DNA of 64,000 bases from JBBROS01 sp965213845 (lineage in GTDB: Bacteria > Pseudomonadota > Alphaproteobacteria > Acetobacterales > Acetobacteraceae). The stretch covers positions 62,001 through 126,000 of the forward strand of contig CBDCAI010000002.1 in NCBI GenBank assembly GCA_965213845.1, given 5' to 3'. Positions 54,485 to 62,869 of the stretch are shown piece after piece (positions within the stretch are counted from its first letter, which is position 1; each line of letters begins with the position of its first letter). A program made the translations under genes and the position numbers. The notes under the pieces are model-generated. The model was not told the DNA's origin, ran no database searches, and saw only the letters and a program-made list of their open reading frames with translations.

Positions 54485-55646
54485 GGCCATCCCCCGCGAC
54501 CGCGCCCCCCTGCTTCGCCCGACCGATCCCGCGGCCCGCCGCCCGCTGCCGCCCTCCGCGGATGCCAGCAGGATCCGCCGCCCTCGGCGTCTGGTCCGCC
54601 CGCTGCTGTTCCTGCTGCTGCCCCTCGCCTTGGTGGCCGGTGGTGCCGAGTACGTCCTGGGCGGCCGCATCATGTCGACCGAGAACGCGTATGTCCGAGC
54701 CGACATCGTCGCCGTGTCCACCGACATCTCCGGCATCGTCAAGGACATCGCCGTCCACGAGAACCAGGCCGTGAAGCCCGGGGACGTGCTGTTCAGGCTC
54801 GACGACCTGCCGTACCGCCTCGCGCTCGACAAGGCGCAGGCCCAGCTCGGCATCGTCGCCGCCACCCTCAATGCCCTGAAAGCCAGCTATCGCGACATGC
54901 AGGCGCAGCTGCAGCAGAGCCAGTTCGACGTCGACTACTACGCGCGGGAGCAGGACCGGCAGCAGCGCCTGCTGGTCGGCAACGTCGCTTCCGTCGTCAC
55001 GTTCGAGCAGGCGCAGCGCAACCTGATGTCGGCCCGGCACCGCCTGCTGTCGCAGCAGCAGCAGCTGGCGGGGATCGCCGCCAACCTGGGCGGCGACCCC
55101 GACATCGCCATCGAGAAGCACCCGCGCAGCCTGGAGGCCGTGGCCGCCCGGGACGAGGCGGCGCGGCAGCTGGACCACACGACCGTCCGCGCCCCGATCG
55201 CCGGCATCGTCACCAACGTGCCCAGCCTGCAGCCCGGACAGTACCTGATGTCGGCCACAGCGGCCTTGAGCGTGGTGGCGACCGACCATCTGTGGATCGA
55301 TGCCAACCCGAAGGAGACGGAGCTGACCTGGGTCCGGCCGGGGCAGGATGTCGGGATCACGGTGGACACCTATCCCGGGCAGACCTGGCACGGCGTGGTG
55401 GACAGCATCAGCCCGGCCTCTGCCGCAAGCTTCGCCATGCTGCCGGCGCAGAACACCAGCGGCAACTGGGTGAAGGTGGTGCAGCGCATCCAGATGCGCG
55501 TGCGGCTCGACACGCGGCAGGACCAGGATGCCACGACGAGGCCGGTGCTGCGGGCGGGGATGAGCGTCACGATCGACGTGGACACCGGGCGTGCCCGGGG
55601 CTGGCCGGCCTTCCTCGCGCCGATCGCCGGCCCGTCCCATGGCTGA
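54477..55646 (+). CDS. emrA: HlyD/EmrA-family efflux membrane fusion protein
   Basis: 389-residue periplasmic adaptor linking the EmrB-type pump to an outer-membrane channel. The Pro/Arg-rich cytosolic head is followed by one membrane helix (LLFLLLPLALVAGG). A biotinyl-lipoyl-like domain (VSTDISGIVKDIAVHENQAV), a long alpha-helical hairpin rich in Gln and Arg (QAQLQQSQFD to QQQQLAG) and a beta-barrel domain follow. It overlaps both marR and emrB starts. No outer-membrane factor gene is in the window. The export substrate is probably a hydrophobic toxic compound. Confidence 0.92.
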   Translation: MSEAIPRDRAPLLRPTDPAARRPLPPSADASRIRRPRRLVRPLLFLLLPLALVAGGAEYVLGGRIMSTENAYVRADIVAVSTDISGIVKDIAVHENQAVKPGDVLFRLDDLPYRLALDKAQAQLGIVAATLNALKASYRDMQAQLQQSQFDVDYYAREQDRQQRLLVGNVASVVTFEQAQRNLMSARHRLLSQQQQLAGIAANLGGDPDIAIEKHPRSLEAVAARDEAARQLDHTTVRAPIAGIVTNVPSLQPGQYLMSATAALSVVATDHLWIDANPKETELTWVRPGQDVGITVDTYPGQTWHGVVDSISPASAASFAMLPAQNTSGNWVKVVQRIQMRVRLDTRQDQDATTRPVLRAGMSVTIDVDTGRARGWPAFLAPIAGPSHG

Positions 55647-57204
55647 CGCCGTCGGCGGTCCCGCGGCGCCGTCCGTCACCCCCCGGGTCGCCAACCGCGG
55701 CGCCATCACCGCCTGCATCATCCTGGCGGTCGTCATGCAGGCGCTGGACACCACCATCGCCAACGTCGCCCTGCCCTATATCCAGGGCAGCGTCTCGGCC
55801 AGCGCGGACCAGATCAACTGGGTCCTGACATCCTACATCGTCGCCGCCGCGATCATGACGCCGCCCTCCGGCTGGCTCGCGGCGCGGTTCGGGCGGAAGC
55901 GCGTGCTGCTGGTCTCGGTGGCCGGGTTCGTCGCGGCGTCCATCCTGTGCGGGCTGGCGCAGTCGCTGACCGAGATCGTGCTGTTCCGCCTGCTGCAGGG
56001 CTTCTTCGGCGCGGCCCTGGTGCCGTTGTCGCAGTCCATCCTGCTCGACATCTACACCCCGGCCGAGCGCGGCGGCGCCATGGCGCTGTTCGGCATCTCC
56101 GTCATGGTCGGGCCCGTGCTGGGCCCGGTGATCGGGGGATGGCTGACCGAGAACCTCAGCTGGCGGTGGGTGTTCTACATCAACCTGCCGCTCGGCGTGC
56201 TGGCCTTCGGCGGCATCACCGCCTTCGTCACCGAGACGACGGTCGATCGCGGCCGCGCGCTGGACTGGCTGGGGTTCGGCGCGCTCAGCGTCGGGATCGC
56301 GGCACTGCAGCTCTGCCTGGACCGGGGGGAGCAGCTCGACTGGTTCGGCTCCGGAGAGGTGGTGATCGAGGCGGTGGTCGCGGCCGCCGCGTTCTACGTT
56401 TTCCTGGTGCATAGCTTCACCTACCGCGGCCGGGCAGGGGCCCCCTTCGTCAACCCGGCGCTGTTCCGCGACCGGAACTTCGCCGTCGGGATGCTGTTCA
56501 TCTTCATCGTCGGCATCACCTACCTCGCCTCCTTGGCGCTGATGACGCCCTTCCTGCAGACGCTGATGGGGTATCCGGTGGTCACCGCGGGGGTCGTCAT
56601 GGGGCCGCGCGGCCTGGGCACCATGCTGTGCATGTTCGTCGTGGGCCGGCTGATCGGGCGCGTGGACATTCGCGTCCTGCTCGGCATCGGCCTGGCGCTG
56701 ACGGCCTGGGCCATGTGGGACATGACGGGCTGGACCCAGGACGTGTCGCAGTGGACCATCGTCTCGACCGGCTTCGTCCAGGGTGCGGGGCTCGGCTTCC
56801 TGTTCGTGCCGCTGACGGCGGTCACCTTCTCCACCCTGCCGGCCGCGCGCCGCGGCGACGGCACGGGGCTGTACAACCTGTCGCGCAACATCGGCTCGGC
56901 GGTCGGCATCTCCGCCGTCTCGGCCCTGCTGACGCGGAACACCCAAGTGAACCATGCCGAGATCGCCAGCTACATCACGCCCTACAGCCGGTTGCTGCAG
57001 TCGGCCGGGCACGCGCTGGACCCGCTGACCCTGGCCGGGCGCGCGACGCTGGACGGCATGGTCACGCTGCAGGCGACGGTGATCGCCTACATCGACGACT
57101 TCAAGCTGATGCTGCTGCTGTGCCTGGGCGCCCTGCCGCTGCTGCTGCTGTTCCGCCGCACCGCACAGCCGGCTGCCGTGGACCATGCCATCGCGGTGGA
57201 ATGA
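55639..57204 (+). CDS. emrB: DHA2-family MFS multidrug exporter (EmrB-like)
   Basis: 521-residue drug/proton antiporter with 14 predicted helices. Motif A variant GWLAARFGRKRVLL is after helix 2 and motif C-like GPVLGPVIGGWL in helix 5; DTTIANVALPYIQG is typical of EmrB in helix 1. ATG 55639 overlaps the emrA stop by 8 bp. Works with EmrA to pump substrate across both membranes, possibly with an unlinked TolC. No change of composition relative to neighbours suggests vertical inheritance. Confidence 0.94.
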   Translation: MADAVGGPAAPSVTPRVANRGAITACIILAVVMQALDTTIANVALPYIQGSVSASADQINWVLTSYIVAAAIMTPPSGWLAARFGRKRVLLVSVAGFVAASILCGLAQSLTEIVLFRLLQGFFGAALVPLSQSILLDIYTPAERGGAMALFGISVMVGPVLGPVIGGWLTENLSWRWVFYINLPLGVLAFGGITAFVTETTVDRGRALDWLGFGALSVGIAALQLCLDRGEQLDWFGSGEVVIEAVVAAAAFYVFLVHSFTYRGRAGAPFVNPALFRDRNFAVGMLFIFIVGITYLASLALMTPFLQTLMGYPVVTAGVVMGPRGLGTMLCMFVVGRLIGRVDIRVLLGIGLALTAWAMWDMTGWTQDVSQWTIVSTGFVQGAGLGFLFVPLTAVTFSTLPAARRGDGTGLYNLSRNIGSAVGISAVSALLTRNTQVNHAEIASYITPYSRLLQSAGHALDPLTLAGRATLDGMVTLQATVIAYIDDFKLMLLLCLGALPLLLLFRRTAQPAAVDHAIAVE

Positions 57205-57234
57205 CCGTGGCGTCGTTCAGGGCCGTTGGGCGGT

Positions 57235-57630
57235 TCAGGGCCTTCGGGCGATGCAGTCGGCTTCGATCAGCGCCCCGCGGACCAGGTCGGTGACGCCGAC
57301 GCAGGTGCGGACGGGCCGGGCGCCGTCCTGGAAATGCCGGGCATAGACGGCGTTCATGGCGTCGTAGTCGGCCCGGAACCGCGTCAGGAACACGCGGACG
57401 CTCAGCACGTGCTGCAGGCCGAGGCCGAGATGGCCCAGCACCCGGGCCATGTTGGCGAAGGTCTGGTCCGTCTGCGCCGCGATCCCGTCCGGCAGGGGAT
57501 CGTCGGGTCGGTCGAGGTTGCGCCCGAACTGCCCGGTCAGGAAGACGAAGCCGTCCGCCTCCGTGGCGTGGCTGCTCGGCGACATGGAGGCGGGCAGGCC
57601 GGGGACGCTATGGTAGGTGGGCAGGTTCAT
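57235..57630 (-). CDS. RidA family protein
   Basis: 131-residue RidA/YjgF/UK114-fold protein, which typically deaminates reactive enamine/imine intermediates. The conserved Arg of the active site is in RPVRTCVGV, and the VFLTGQFG and VLSVRVFLT strands are visible. The ATG overlaps the stop of the Gfo/Idh/MocA gene, so this is the last gene of the interrupted operon. In this catabolic context it may handle an imine from the monooxygenase or dehydrogenase reactions. That link is inference. Confidence 0.88.
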   Translation of the reverse strand: MNLPTYHSVPGLPASMSPSSHATEADGFVFLTGQFGRNLDRPDDPLPDGIAAQTDQTFANMARVLGHLGLGLQHVLSVRVFLTRFRADYDAMNAVYARHFQDGARPVRTCVGVTDLVRGALIEADCIARRP

Positions 57631-58775
57631 GCGCTGGGCCCCTCCCCGAGGGCGGGGATGTCCACCCAGCGCCGCTCCCGATCGCTCCTGTAAGCGGCTT
57701 CGGCCAGCTGCACGCCCTTCGCGCCCTCCAGGAAGGTGTAGGGGAACGGCGCATCCTCGGCCACGTGGCGCAGGAACAGCTCCCAGCCGGCGCGGTAGCT
57801 GTTCACCGCCCCGGTTTCGACCGGCACGGCGGTCCAGCCCTCCAGCAGGCTCGCCTGCGGCAGCGCGGCCGAGATCGGGCCGGAGGGCGCCTCGGCCTGC
57901 GACCAGCAGCCGAACGGACCGGCGACGGCCGAGCCCTGCGTGCCGTCGATCTGCACCTGGATCGGGAACTCGCGCCGCGCCCGCGTGCACCAGCTGCTGT
58001 TGACCGAGGCGAGCGCGCCGCCGGCCAGCGCGAAGGTGGCGAACACGCTGTCTTCCACGTCCACCGCGTAGGGCGCGCCGCGTTCGTCCACCCGGCGCGG
58101 CACATGGCGGCGGCTGCGGGCGCTGACGGCCTCGATGGGCCCGGCGAGCGCGTCGATCATGTAGCGCCAGTGCGGGAACATATCGAGGATCAGCCCGCCG
58201 CCGTCCTGCTTGCGGTAGTTCCAGCTGGGGCGCTGGCCCGGGGCGCCGAACCCGTCATGGATCCAGCGGCCCATCTCGACCCGCACCTCCAGCACCTGGC
58301 CGAAGAACCCGGCCCGGCGCAGGTCCAGCAGGGCCGCGAACCCCGGCAGGAACAGCTTGTCCTGCACCGTCCCGGCCTTGACCCCGGCCGCCTGCGCCGC
58401 CGCATGCAGCGCCAGGGCGTCGGCCGTGTCCCCCGCGATCGGCTTCTCGACATAGACGTGCTTGCCCGCCGCGATCGCCCGCCCGACGGCGCCGACCCGC
58501 AGGCCGGAGGGTGCCGCATCGAAGAACAGGGTATCGCCCGAGAACGCCAGGGCCGCATCGAGGTCCACGGACGTTCGGCCGAACCCGGTGCGCGCCGCCG
58601 TCGCCACCAGCTTGGCCGGATCCCGCCCCACGAGCATGACGTCGGGCATCAGACGCCGCCCGTCTGCAAGCGGCAGCCCCCCCTCGTCCCGCAGCGCCAT
58701 CAGCGCCGGCAGATGCTGCCGCGCCGCCAACTCGCCCGTTGCCCCGTTGAACACGATGCCGATGCGTGTGGTCAT
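57627..58775 (-). CDS. Gfo/Idh/MocA family oxidoreductase
   Basis: 382-residue NAD(P)-dependent dehydrogenase. The N-terminal Rossmann fold begins IGIVFNGATGELA (the usual GxGxxG appears as GATG, as in some members). The catalytic Lys is in VYVEKPIAGDT. A C-terminal alpha/beta domain with GGLILDMFPHWRYMID follows. It acts on sugars or cyclitol-like or other hydroxy substrates. The ATG (58773-58775) overlaps the stop of the disrupted XRE-type gene, so before the IS insertion it was coupled to it. The IS may separate it from its promoter. Confidence 0.9.
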   Translation of the reverse strand: MTTRIGIVFNGATGELAARQHLPALMALRDEGGLPLADGRRLMPDVMLVGRDPAKLVATAARTGFGRTSVDLDAALAFSGDTLFFDAAPSGLRVGAVGRAIAAGKHVYVEKPIAGDTADALALHAAAQAAGVKAGTVQDKLFLPGFAALLDLRRAGFFGQVLEVRVEMGRWIHDGFGAPGQRPSWNYRKQDGGGLILDMFPHWRYMIDALAGPIEAVSARSRRHVPRRVDERGAPYAVDVEDSVFATFALAGGALASVNSSWCTRARREFPIQVQIDGTQGSAVAGPFGCWSQAEAPSGPISAALPQASLLEGWTAVPVETGAVNSYRAGWELFLRHVAEDAPFPYTFLEGAKGVQLAEAAYRSDRERRWVDIPALGEGPSA

Positions 58776-58985
58776 CCGACGAGGCCGCAACAACCCGGCA
58801 TTCGGAGGACAACCGCGCCGGCAAACGCCGGCTCGGCCTGTCGGGTATGGCGGCCGTCGGCGACGGTGATCTTCGGTTCCTGGCCCAGCCTGGTCAGGAT
58901 CGTCATCAGCCGGTCCACGGTGAAGCGCCCCAGCTTGCATTGCCGCAAGCGTGAGAAATCGGCTGCTGCAACGCCGGTCAATTCC

Positions 58986-59006
58986 TGAGAGTCCGTCCAA
59001 GATCAT
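58986..59006 (+). repeat. Target duplication and left inverted repeat of the IS
   Basis: TGA duplication at 58986-58988 is followed by the 18-bp left terminal repeat, which begins GAGTCCGTCC and ends GATCAT. It overlaps the transposase stop codon. Confidence 0.9.
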
Positions 59007-59920
59007 TAGCAAGCACGGCAGAGGCGTCGCAGCATGAGCCGCACTGACGCCCACTGAAGGAACGCGAGCGCGTTTCGGTTCAGGCACTCCCAATCCTTGC
59101 TCAGGCGGCGGCATCGGTTGAGCCACGCAATTGTCCGTTCTACGATCCACCGCTTGGGCAACACCACAAAGTTGCCGGTGTCGCAGCGTCGAACGATCTC
59201 GACGTTCACGCGGCGGCAGACACGGGCCAGGCCCGTCTGGAACCTCGGCCCCTGGTAACCGCCGTCGGCGTAGAGCTTGAGCAGAAAGGGATACATGCCG
59301 AACAACGTCGCCATCAGCAGCACGCCACCGTCACGGTCCTGGACGTCGGCCGCGTGAACGATAGCCTGCATCAGCAAACCCTGCGTGTCGACGAGGACGT
59401 GCCGCTTCTTACCCTTGATCTTCTTGCCGCCATCGAAGCCCGGCGGATCAATGCGGGCCCCCCTTTTTCGGCGCTCTTGACGCTCTGGCTGTCGATGATC
59501 GCGGCGGTCGGGCTGGCTTCGCGGTCCGCCTGCTCCCGACAGCGGACGTAAAGCGCATGGTGCAACCGATCGAGCGTCCCATCATGCTGCCAGCGGCAGA
59601 AATAGAAGTTGACGGTGCTGCGCGGCGGCAGGTCCTTCGGGATCGCCCGCCACTGGCAGCCTGTGCTGAGGACATACATCAGTCCGTTCAAGACCTCGCG
59701 CAGGTCCACTGTCCGCTTGTTTCCGCCTCGTTTGGCACGAGGGATCTCCGGCTTGGCCAGAGCCCACTCGTCGTCGGTCAGGTCACTCGGGTAGCGCAGC
59801 TTGCTGCGGTCGTAGCGGGCGCGGTTCTCGGCAGTCCACATTGGGCGGCTCCTGCGAATCGGGGCTGCCACATGGAATCACAATTGATTCCCTCGACTCA
59901 ACATGATCGTGGACGGACAC
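58989..59920 (-). mobile_element. IS5-family (IS427-like group) insertion sequence
   Basis: 932-bp element bounded by imperfect inverted repeats: left GAGTCCGTCC followed by AAGATCAT, right complement GTGTCCGTCC followed by ACGATCAT. It is flanked by 3-bp direct repeats TGA (58986-58988 and 59921-59923), matching the TNA targets of the IS427 subgroup. It carries one transposase in two overlapping frames. The exact restoration of the interrupted gene on removal confirms both boundaries. Both ends and the transposase look intact, so it may still be mobile. Confidence 0.94.
59006..59841 (-). CDS. IS5-family transposase (two frames, probable -1 frameshift)
   Basis: DDE transposase split in two frames. 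OrfA begins MWTAENRARYDRSKLRYPSD (ATG 59839-59841) and contains the DUF4096 N-terminal domain, QWRAIPKDLPPRSTV and the first Asp in AAIIDSQSVKSAEKG. OrfB resumes at ARIDPPGFDGGKKIKGKKRH and contains LYADGGYQGPRF and the YREK-like KRWIVERTIAWLNRCRRL to a stop at 59006. The switch occurs at a run of five A then six G (minus strand; plus 59458-59468), consistent with -1 slippage as in other IS427 members. A mutation cannot be excluded. Confidence 0.88.
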
Positions 59921-59923
59921 TGA
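59903..59923 (-). repeat. Right inverted repeat and target duplication of the IS
   Basis: The right terminal repeat runs ATGATCGT to GGACGGACAC and matches the left end at 16 of 18 positions in inverted orientation. The TGA duplication at 59921-59923 follows. Confidence 0.9.
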
Positions 59924-60065
59924 GCCTTGCGCACGGTCAGGTTTTGCACATAGAGCGCCTGGACGATGCGCGCCGCCAGTATGGCCCGAAGCTGCTCCAA
60001 TTCGGCGTTCGGCAACGCGAGATCGCAGAACACGGTAACGCTCCCCCGTTCAACTTCGTCTTCCA

Positions 60066-61478
60066 TCATTGCATCGGCTCCGTCAGCCGCTTCAACCGCT
60101 GCTCGATGACGTCGATTTCAGGTGTCACTGCGCTTTCCCGGGCCAGGGTGTGCCGGTTCTGCGGGATGCGCAGGCCGAGGTTGCCGCGCAGGGTCGTGGC
60201 TTCGTAGACCGTGCGGAACACGCCGCGGCGCTGCAGCTCCGGCACGACCTGGTGGCAGAACAGCTCGAAGGGGCCGGGATAGTAGTTGCAGACGACGTTG
60301 AACCCGTCCGCCGCGCCGTTCTCCAGCCAGGACTGCATCTCGTCGGCGACATACTCGGGGGTGCCAACGAGGACACGGTGGCCGGTGCCGGCGGCCGTGT
60401 GCCGGGCGATCTGGCGCAGGGTCATGTTGCCGTCGCGTGCGGTGCGGACGATCAGCGCCTGGCGGGCGCGGGCGGCGTTGCTGGGCGGCAGGTCGGGCAG
60501 CGGCCCATCGAGCGGGTACTGCGTCAGGTCGAGGCCGCCGCTGATGTGGGACAGGGACTGCAGCGCCACGTCGTCCGGCATCAGCTCCTGCAGCTGGTCG
60601 TAGCGCGCCTGCGCCTCGGCCATGGTGGACCCGATCACCGGGGTGATGCCGGGCATCACCAGCAGGTCGTCGGGCGTGCGGCCGTGGCGCGCGGTGCGGG
60701 CCTTCACGTCGGCATAGAAGGCCTGCGCCTCGGCCAGCTGGGTCTGCGCGGTGAACACCACGTCGGCCGTCCGCGCCGCGAGCTCCCGCCCGGCCTCGGA
60801 GGAGCCGGCCTGCGCCACGACCGGCCAGCCCTGCGGCGAGCGGGTGACGTTCAGCGGGCCACGCACCTTGAAGTGGGGTCCGTCATGATCGAGGAAGTGG
60901 ACCCGATCGCGGTCCATGTAGACCCCGCTCTCCTTGTCGCGCAGCAGCGCGCCGTCTTCCCAGCTGTCCCAGAGCCCGGTGACCACGTCGTAGAACTCGG
61001 CGGCGCGGGCATAGCGCTCGGCGTGCGGCATATGGGCGTCGAAGCCGAAGTTCTGCGCCTCGTCCTCGATCTGCGACGTCACCAGGTTCCAGCCGGCGCG
61101 GCCTTGGCTGATCAGGTCGATCGAGGCGACGCGGCGCGCGACGTTGTAGGGTTCGTTGTAGGTCGTGGTGATGGTGGCCACGAGACCGATATGGCTCGTG
61201 ATGGCCGCCAGCGCCGACAGCGCGGCCGTCGGTTCCAGCTTCACGGTGCGGCTCAGCCGGGCGCGGCTGAAGTCGCCCCGGGCCAGCTTGCCGCTGCCGG
61301 CGACGGCGGCGTTGTCCTGGAAGAAGATGGTGTCGAACTTCGCATCCTCGGCCAGCCGCGCGAGGTGGACGTATTGCCGGAAGTCCATGTCGGTGGTGGC
61401 GATGGCGTCCGGGTGCCGCCACCCCGCCAGGTGGTTGCCGGGGACGCTGAGGAAGGCCCCGAGCCGCAGCTGCCTCAA
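60066..61478 (-). CDS. LLM-class flavin-dependent monooxygenase (NtaA/SnaA/DszA-like)
   Basis: 470-residue reduced-FMN-dependent monooxygenase of the bacterial luciferase-like NtaA/DmoA group. Blocks GAFLSVPGNHLAGWRHP, TTTYNEPYNVARR, GWNLVTSQIEDEAQNFG and RSPQGWPVVAQAGSS are family marks. No ATG/GTG precedes the conserved N-terminus. TTG 61476-61478 is chosen: it has GGAGG six bases upstream and overlaps the stop of the paralogue. Such enzymes cleave C-N or C-S bonds in chelators, sulfides or amines. It needs a flavin reductase, not seen here. The stop overlaps the XRE-type gene. Confidence 0.9.
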   Translation of the reverse strand: MRQLRLGAFLSVPGNHLAGWRHPDAIATTDMDFRQYVHLARLAEDAKFDTIFFQDNAAVAGSGKLARGDFSRARLSRTVKLEPTAALSALAAITSHIGLVATITTTYNEPYNVARRVASIDLISQGRAGWNLVTSQIEDEAQNFGFDAHMPHAERYARAAEFYDVVTGLWDSWEDGALLRDKESGVYMDRDRVHFLDHDGPHFKVRGPLNVTRSPQGWPVVAQAGSSEAGRELAARTADVVFTAQTQLAEAQAFYADVKARTARHGRTPDDLLVMPGITPVIGSTMAEAQARYDQLQELMPDDVALQSLSHISGGLDLTQYPLDGPLPDLPPSNAARARQALIVRTARDGNMTLRQIARHTAAGTGHRVLVGTPEYVADEMQSWLENGAADGFNVVCNYYPGPFELFCHQVVPELQRRGVFRTVYEATTLRGNLGLRIPQNRHTLARESAVTPEIDVIEQRLKRLTEPMQ

Positions 61479-62869
61479 AAGCCGCCTCCGTGCGCGGCGG
61501 CAGGGGCGAATGCGGGGTCCACGTCCGGGTGCCGCTGCGGGAAGGGGGGGATCGGCACGCCCAGGTTCTCGCGCAGGGTGGTGCCTTCGTATTCCGTGCG
61601 GAACAGCCCGCGGCGCTGCAGCTCCGGGATGACCAGGTCCACGAACTCCTCGAGCGGCTTCGGGTAGTGGGCGAACAGCAGGTTGAACCCGTCGCAGGCC
61701 CCGGCCTCCAGCCAGGCCTCCATGTCGTCGGCCATGCTGGCGGGGGTGCCCCACAGCACCCGGTGTGCCTGCGACATGCCCAGCACGCGGCCGATCTGCC
61801 GGATGGTCATCCCGCGGGCACCCATGGCGACGATCATCTGCTGGCGGGCCCGTGCCGCGTTGCTGGGCGGCAGCGCCGGCAGCGGCCCGTCGGGATCGAG
61901 CCCGCTGATGTCCAGCCCGCCGCACAGCCGTGCCACCCCGCGCAGGCCGATGCTGTCATCCACCATGTTGCGCAGCGCCTCGTACTTGTCCTGCGCCTCC
62001 GTCATGGTGGGCGCCACGATCGGCATGATGCCGGGGAACACCCTGATGTCGTCCGGGGCCCGGCCGTGGCGCACCGCGCGGGCGCGCAGGTCGGCGCAGA
62101 AGGCCTGGCCCTCGGATATCGTGGTCTGCGCGGTGAACACGAGGTCTGCGGTGCGCGCCGCCAGCTCCATGCCGATGCCGCTGCTGCCGGCCTGCGCGAC
62201 CACGGGGCGGCCCTGCGGCGAGCGGGCCACGTTGAGCGGTCCGCGCACCCGGAAATGCGGGCCCTCGTGGTTCAGGACGTGCAGCTTGTCCTTGTCGAAC
62301 CACATACCGGAGGCCTTGTCGCGCAGGAAGGCGTCGTCTTCCCAGCTGTCCCACAGGCCGCGCACCACGTCGTGGAACTCGGCCGCCCGGTCGTAGCGGG
62401 CCCCGTGTTCCAGGTGGTGGTCGAAGCCGAAGTTCAGCGCCTCGTCCTCCGCCTGCGACGTCACGAGGTTCCAGCCGACCCGGCCGCCGCTGATGTGGTC
62501 GATGGTCAGGAAGCGCCGGGCCAGGTTGAACGGCTCGTTGTAGGTGGTGGTGCAGGTGCTGATCAGTCCGATGCGGGACGTGATGGCGGCCAGGGCGGCG
62601 ATGGCGCTGACGGGCTCGATATGCGCCTGGCGGCCGCTGCGGACGTTGAAGTTCTGGCCGCCGTAGAGCGCGTTAGCCCCCACGACGGCGACGCTGTCCT
62701 GGAAGAACAGCGCGTCCAGCCTGCCCCGTTCGGCCGTGCGGGCCATGTGGGCGAGCCAGCGGAAGTCGAGGTCGCATTCGGGCACGGCGTCCGGGTGTCG
62801 CCATCCCGTCGGGTGGCAGGCCGGCACGCTCATGAAGGCGCCGAACCGCAGCTGCTTGCGGGGGGTCAT
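61475..62869 (-). CDS. LLM-class flavin-dependent monooxygenase, paralogue
   Basis: 464-residue paralogue of the next gene, sharing blocks TTTYNEPFNLARR, GWNLVTSQAEDEALNFG, VRGPLNVARSPQGRPVV and ELQRRGLFRTEYEGTTLREN. The start MTPRKQLRFGAFMSVP at ATG 62867-62869 overlaps the stop of the M28-family gene (ATGA). Together the two monooxygenases may attack related C-N or C-S bonds, or form a heteromer. The N-terminal position of the operon places them after a peptidase, suggesting a substrate with an amide-linked part. The substrate cannot be determined. Confidence 0.9.
   Translation of the reverse strand: MTPRKQLRFGAFMSVPACHPTGWRHPDAVPECDLDFRWLAHMARTAERGRLDALFFQDSVAVVGANALYGGQNFNVRSGRQAHIEPVSAIAALAAITSRIGLISTCTTTYNEPFNLARRFLTIDHISGGRVGWNLVTSQAEDEALNFGFDHHLEHGARYDRAAEFHDVVRGLWDSWEDDAFLRDKASGMWFDKDKLHVLNHEGPHFRVRGPLNVARSPQGRPVVAQAGSSGIGMELAARTADLVFTAQTTISEGQAFCADLRARAVRHGRAPDDIRVFPGIMPIVAPTMTEAQDKYEALRNMVDDSIGLRGVARLCGGLDISGLDPDGPLPALPPSNAARARQQMIVAMGARGMTIRQIGRVLGMSQAHRVLWGTPASMADDMEAWLEAGACDGFNLLFAHYPKPLEEFVDLVIPELQRRGLFRTEYEGTTLRENLGVPIPPFPQRHPDVDPAFAPAAAHGGGF

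Larger units (their letters stand above)
58772..60069 (-). pseudogene. XRE-family antitoxin-like (HigA-2-type) gene disrupted by an IS5-family element
   Basis: The two flanks of the IS encode the halves of one protein. The 5' part (59924-60069) reads MMEDEVERGSVTVFCDLALP to VRKAQ. The 3' part (58772-58988) reads ELTGVAAADFSRLRQCKLGR and on. Removing 58989-59920 plus one TGA duplicate restores an exact in-frame 120-residue protein. Conserved features of XRE-type (HigA-2/NadS-like) regulators are the short acidic N-terminus VERGSVTVF, the HTH LTVRKAQELTGVAAADFSRL and TVDRLMTILTRLG. Its start overlaps the upstream monooxygenase stop and its stop overlaps the Gfo/Idh gene. No HigB-type toxin is adjacent. 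Confidence 0.92.

Noticed and set aside
58772..58981. 69-residue protein as an independent gene
   Set aside because: It is the 3' half of the IS-disrupted XRE-type gene, shown by exact in-frame restoration.
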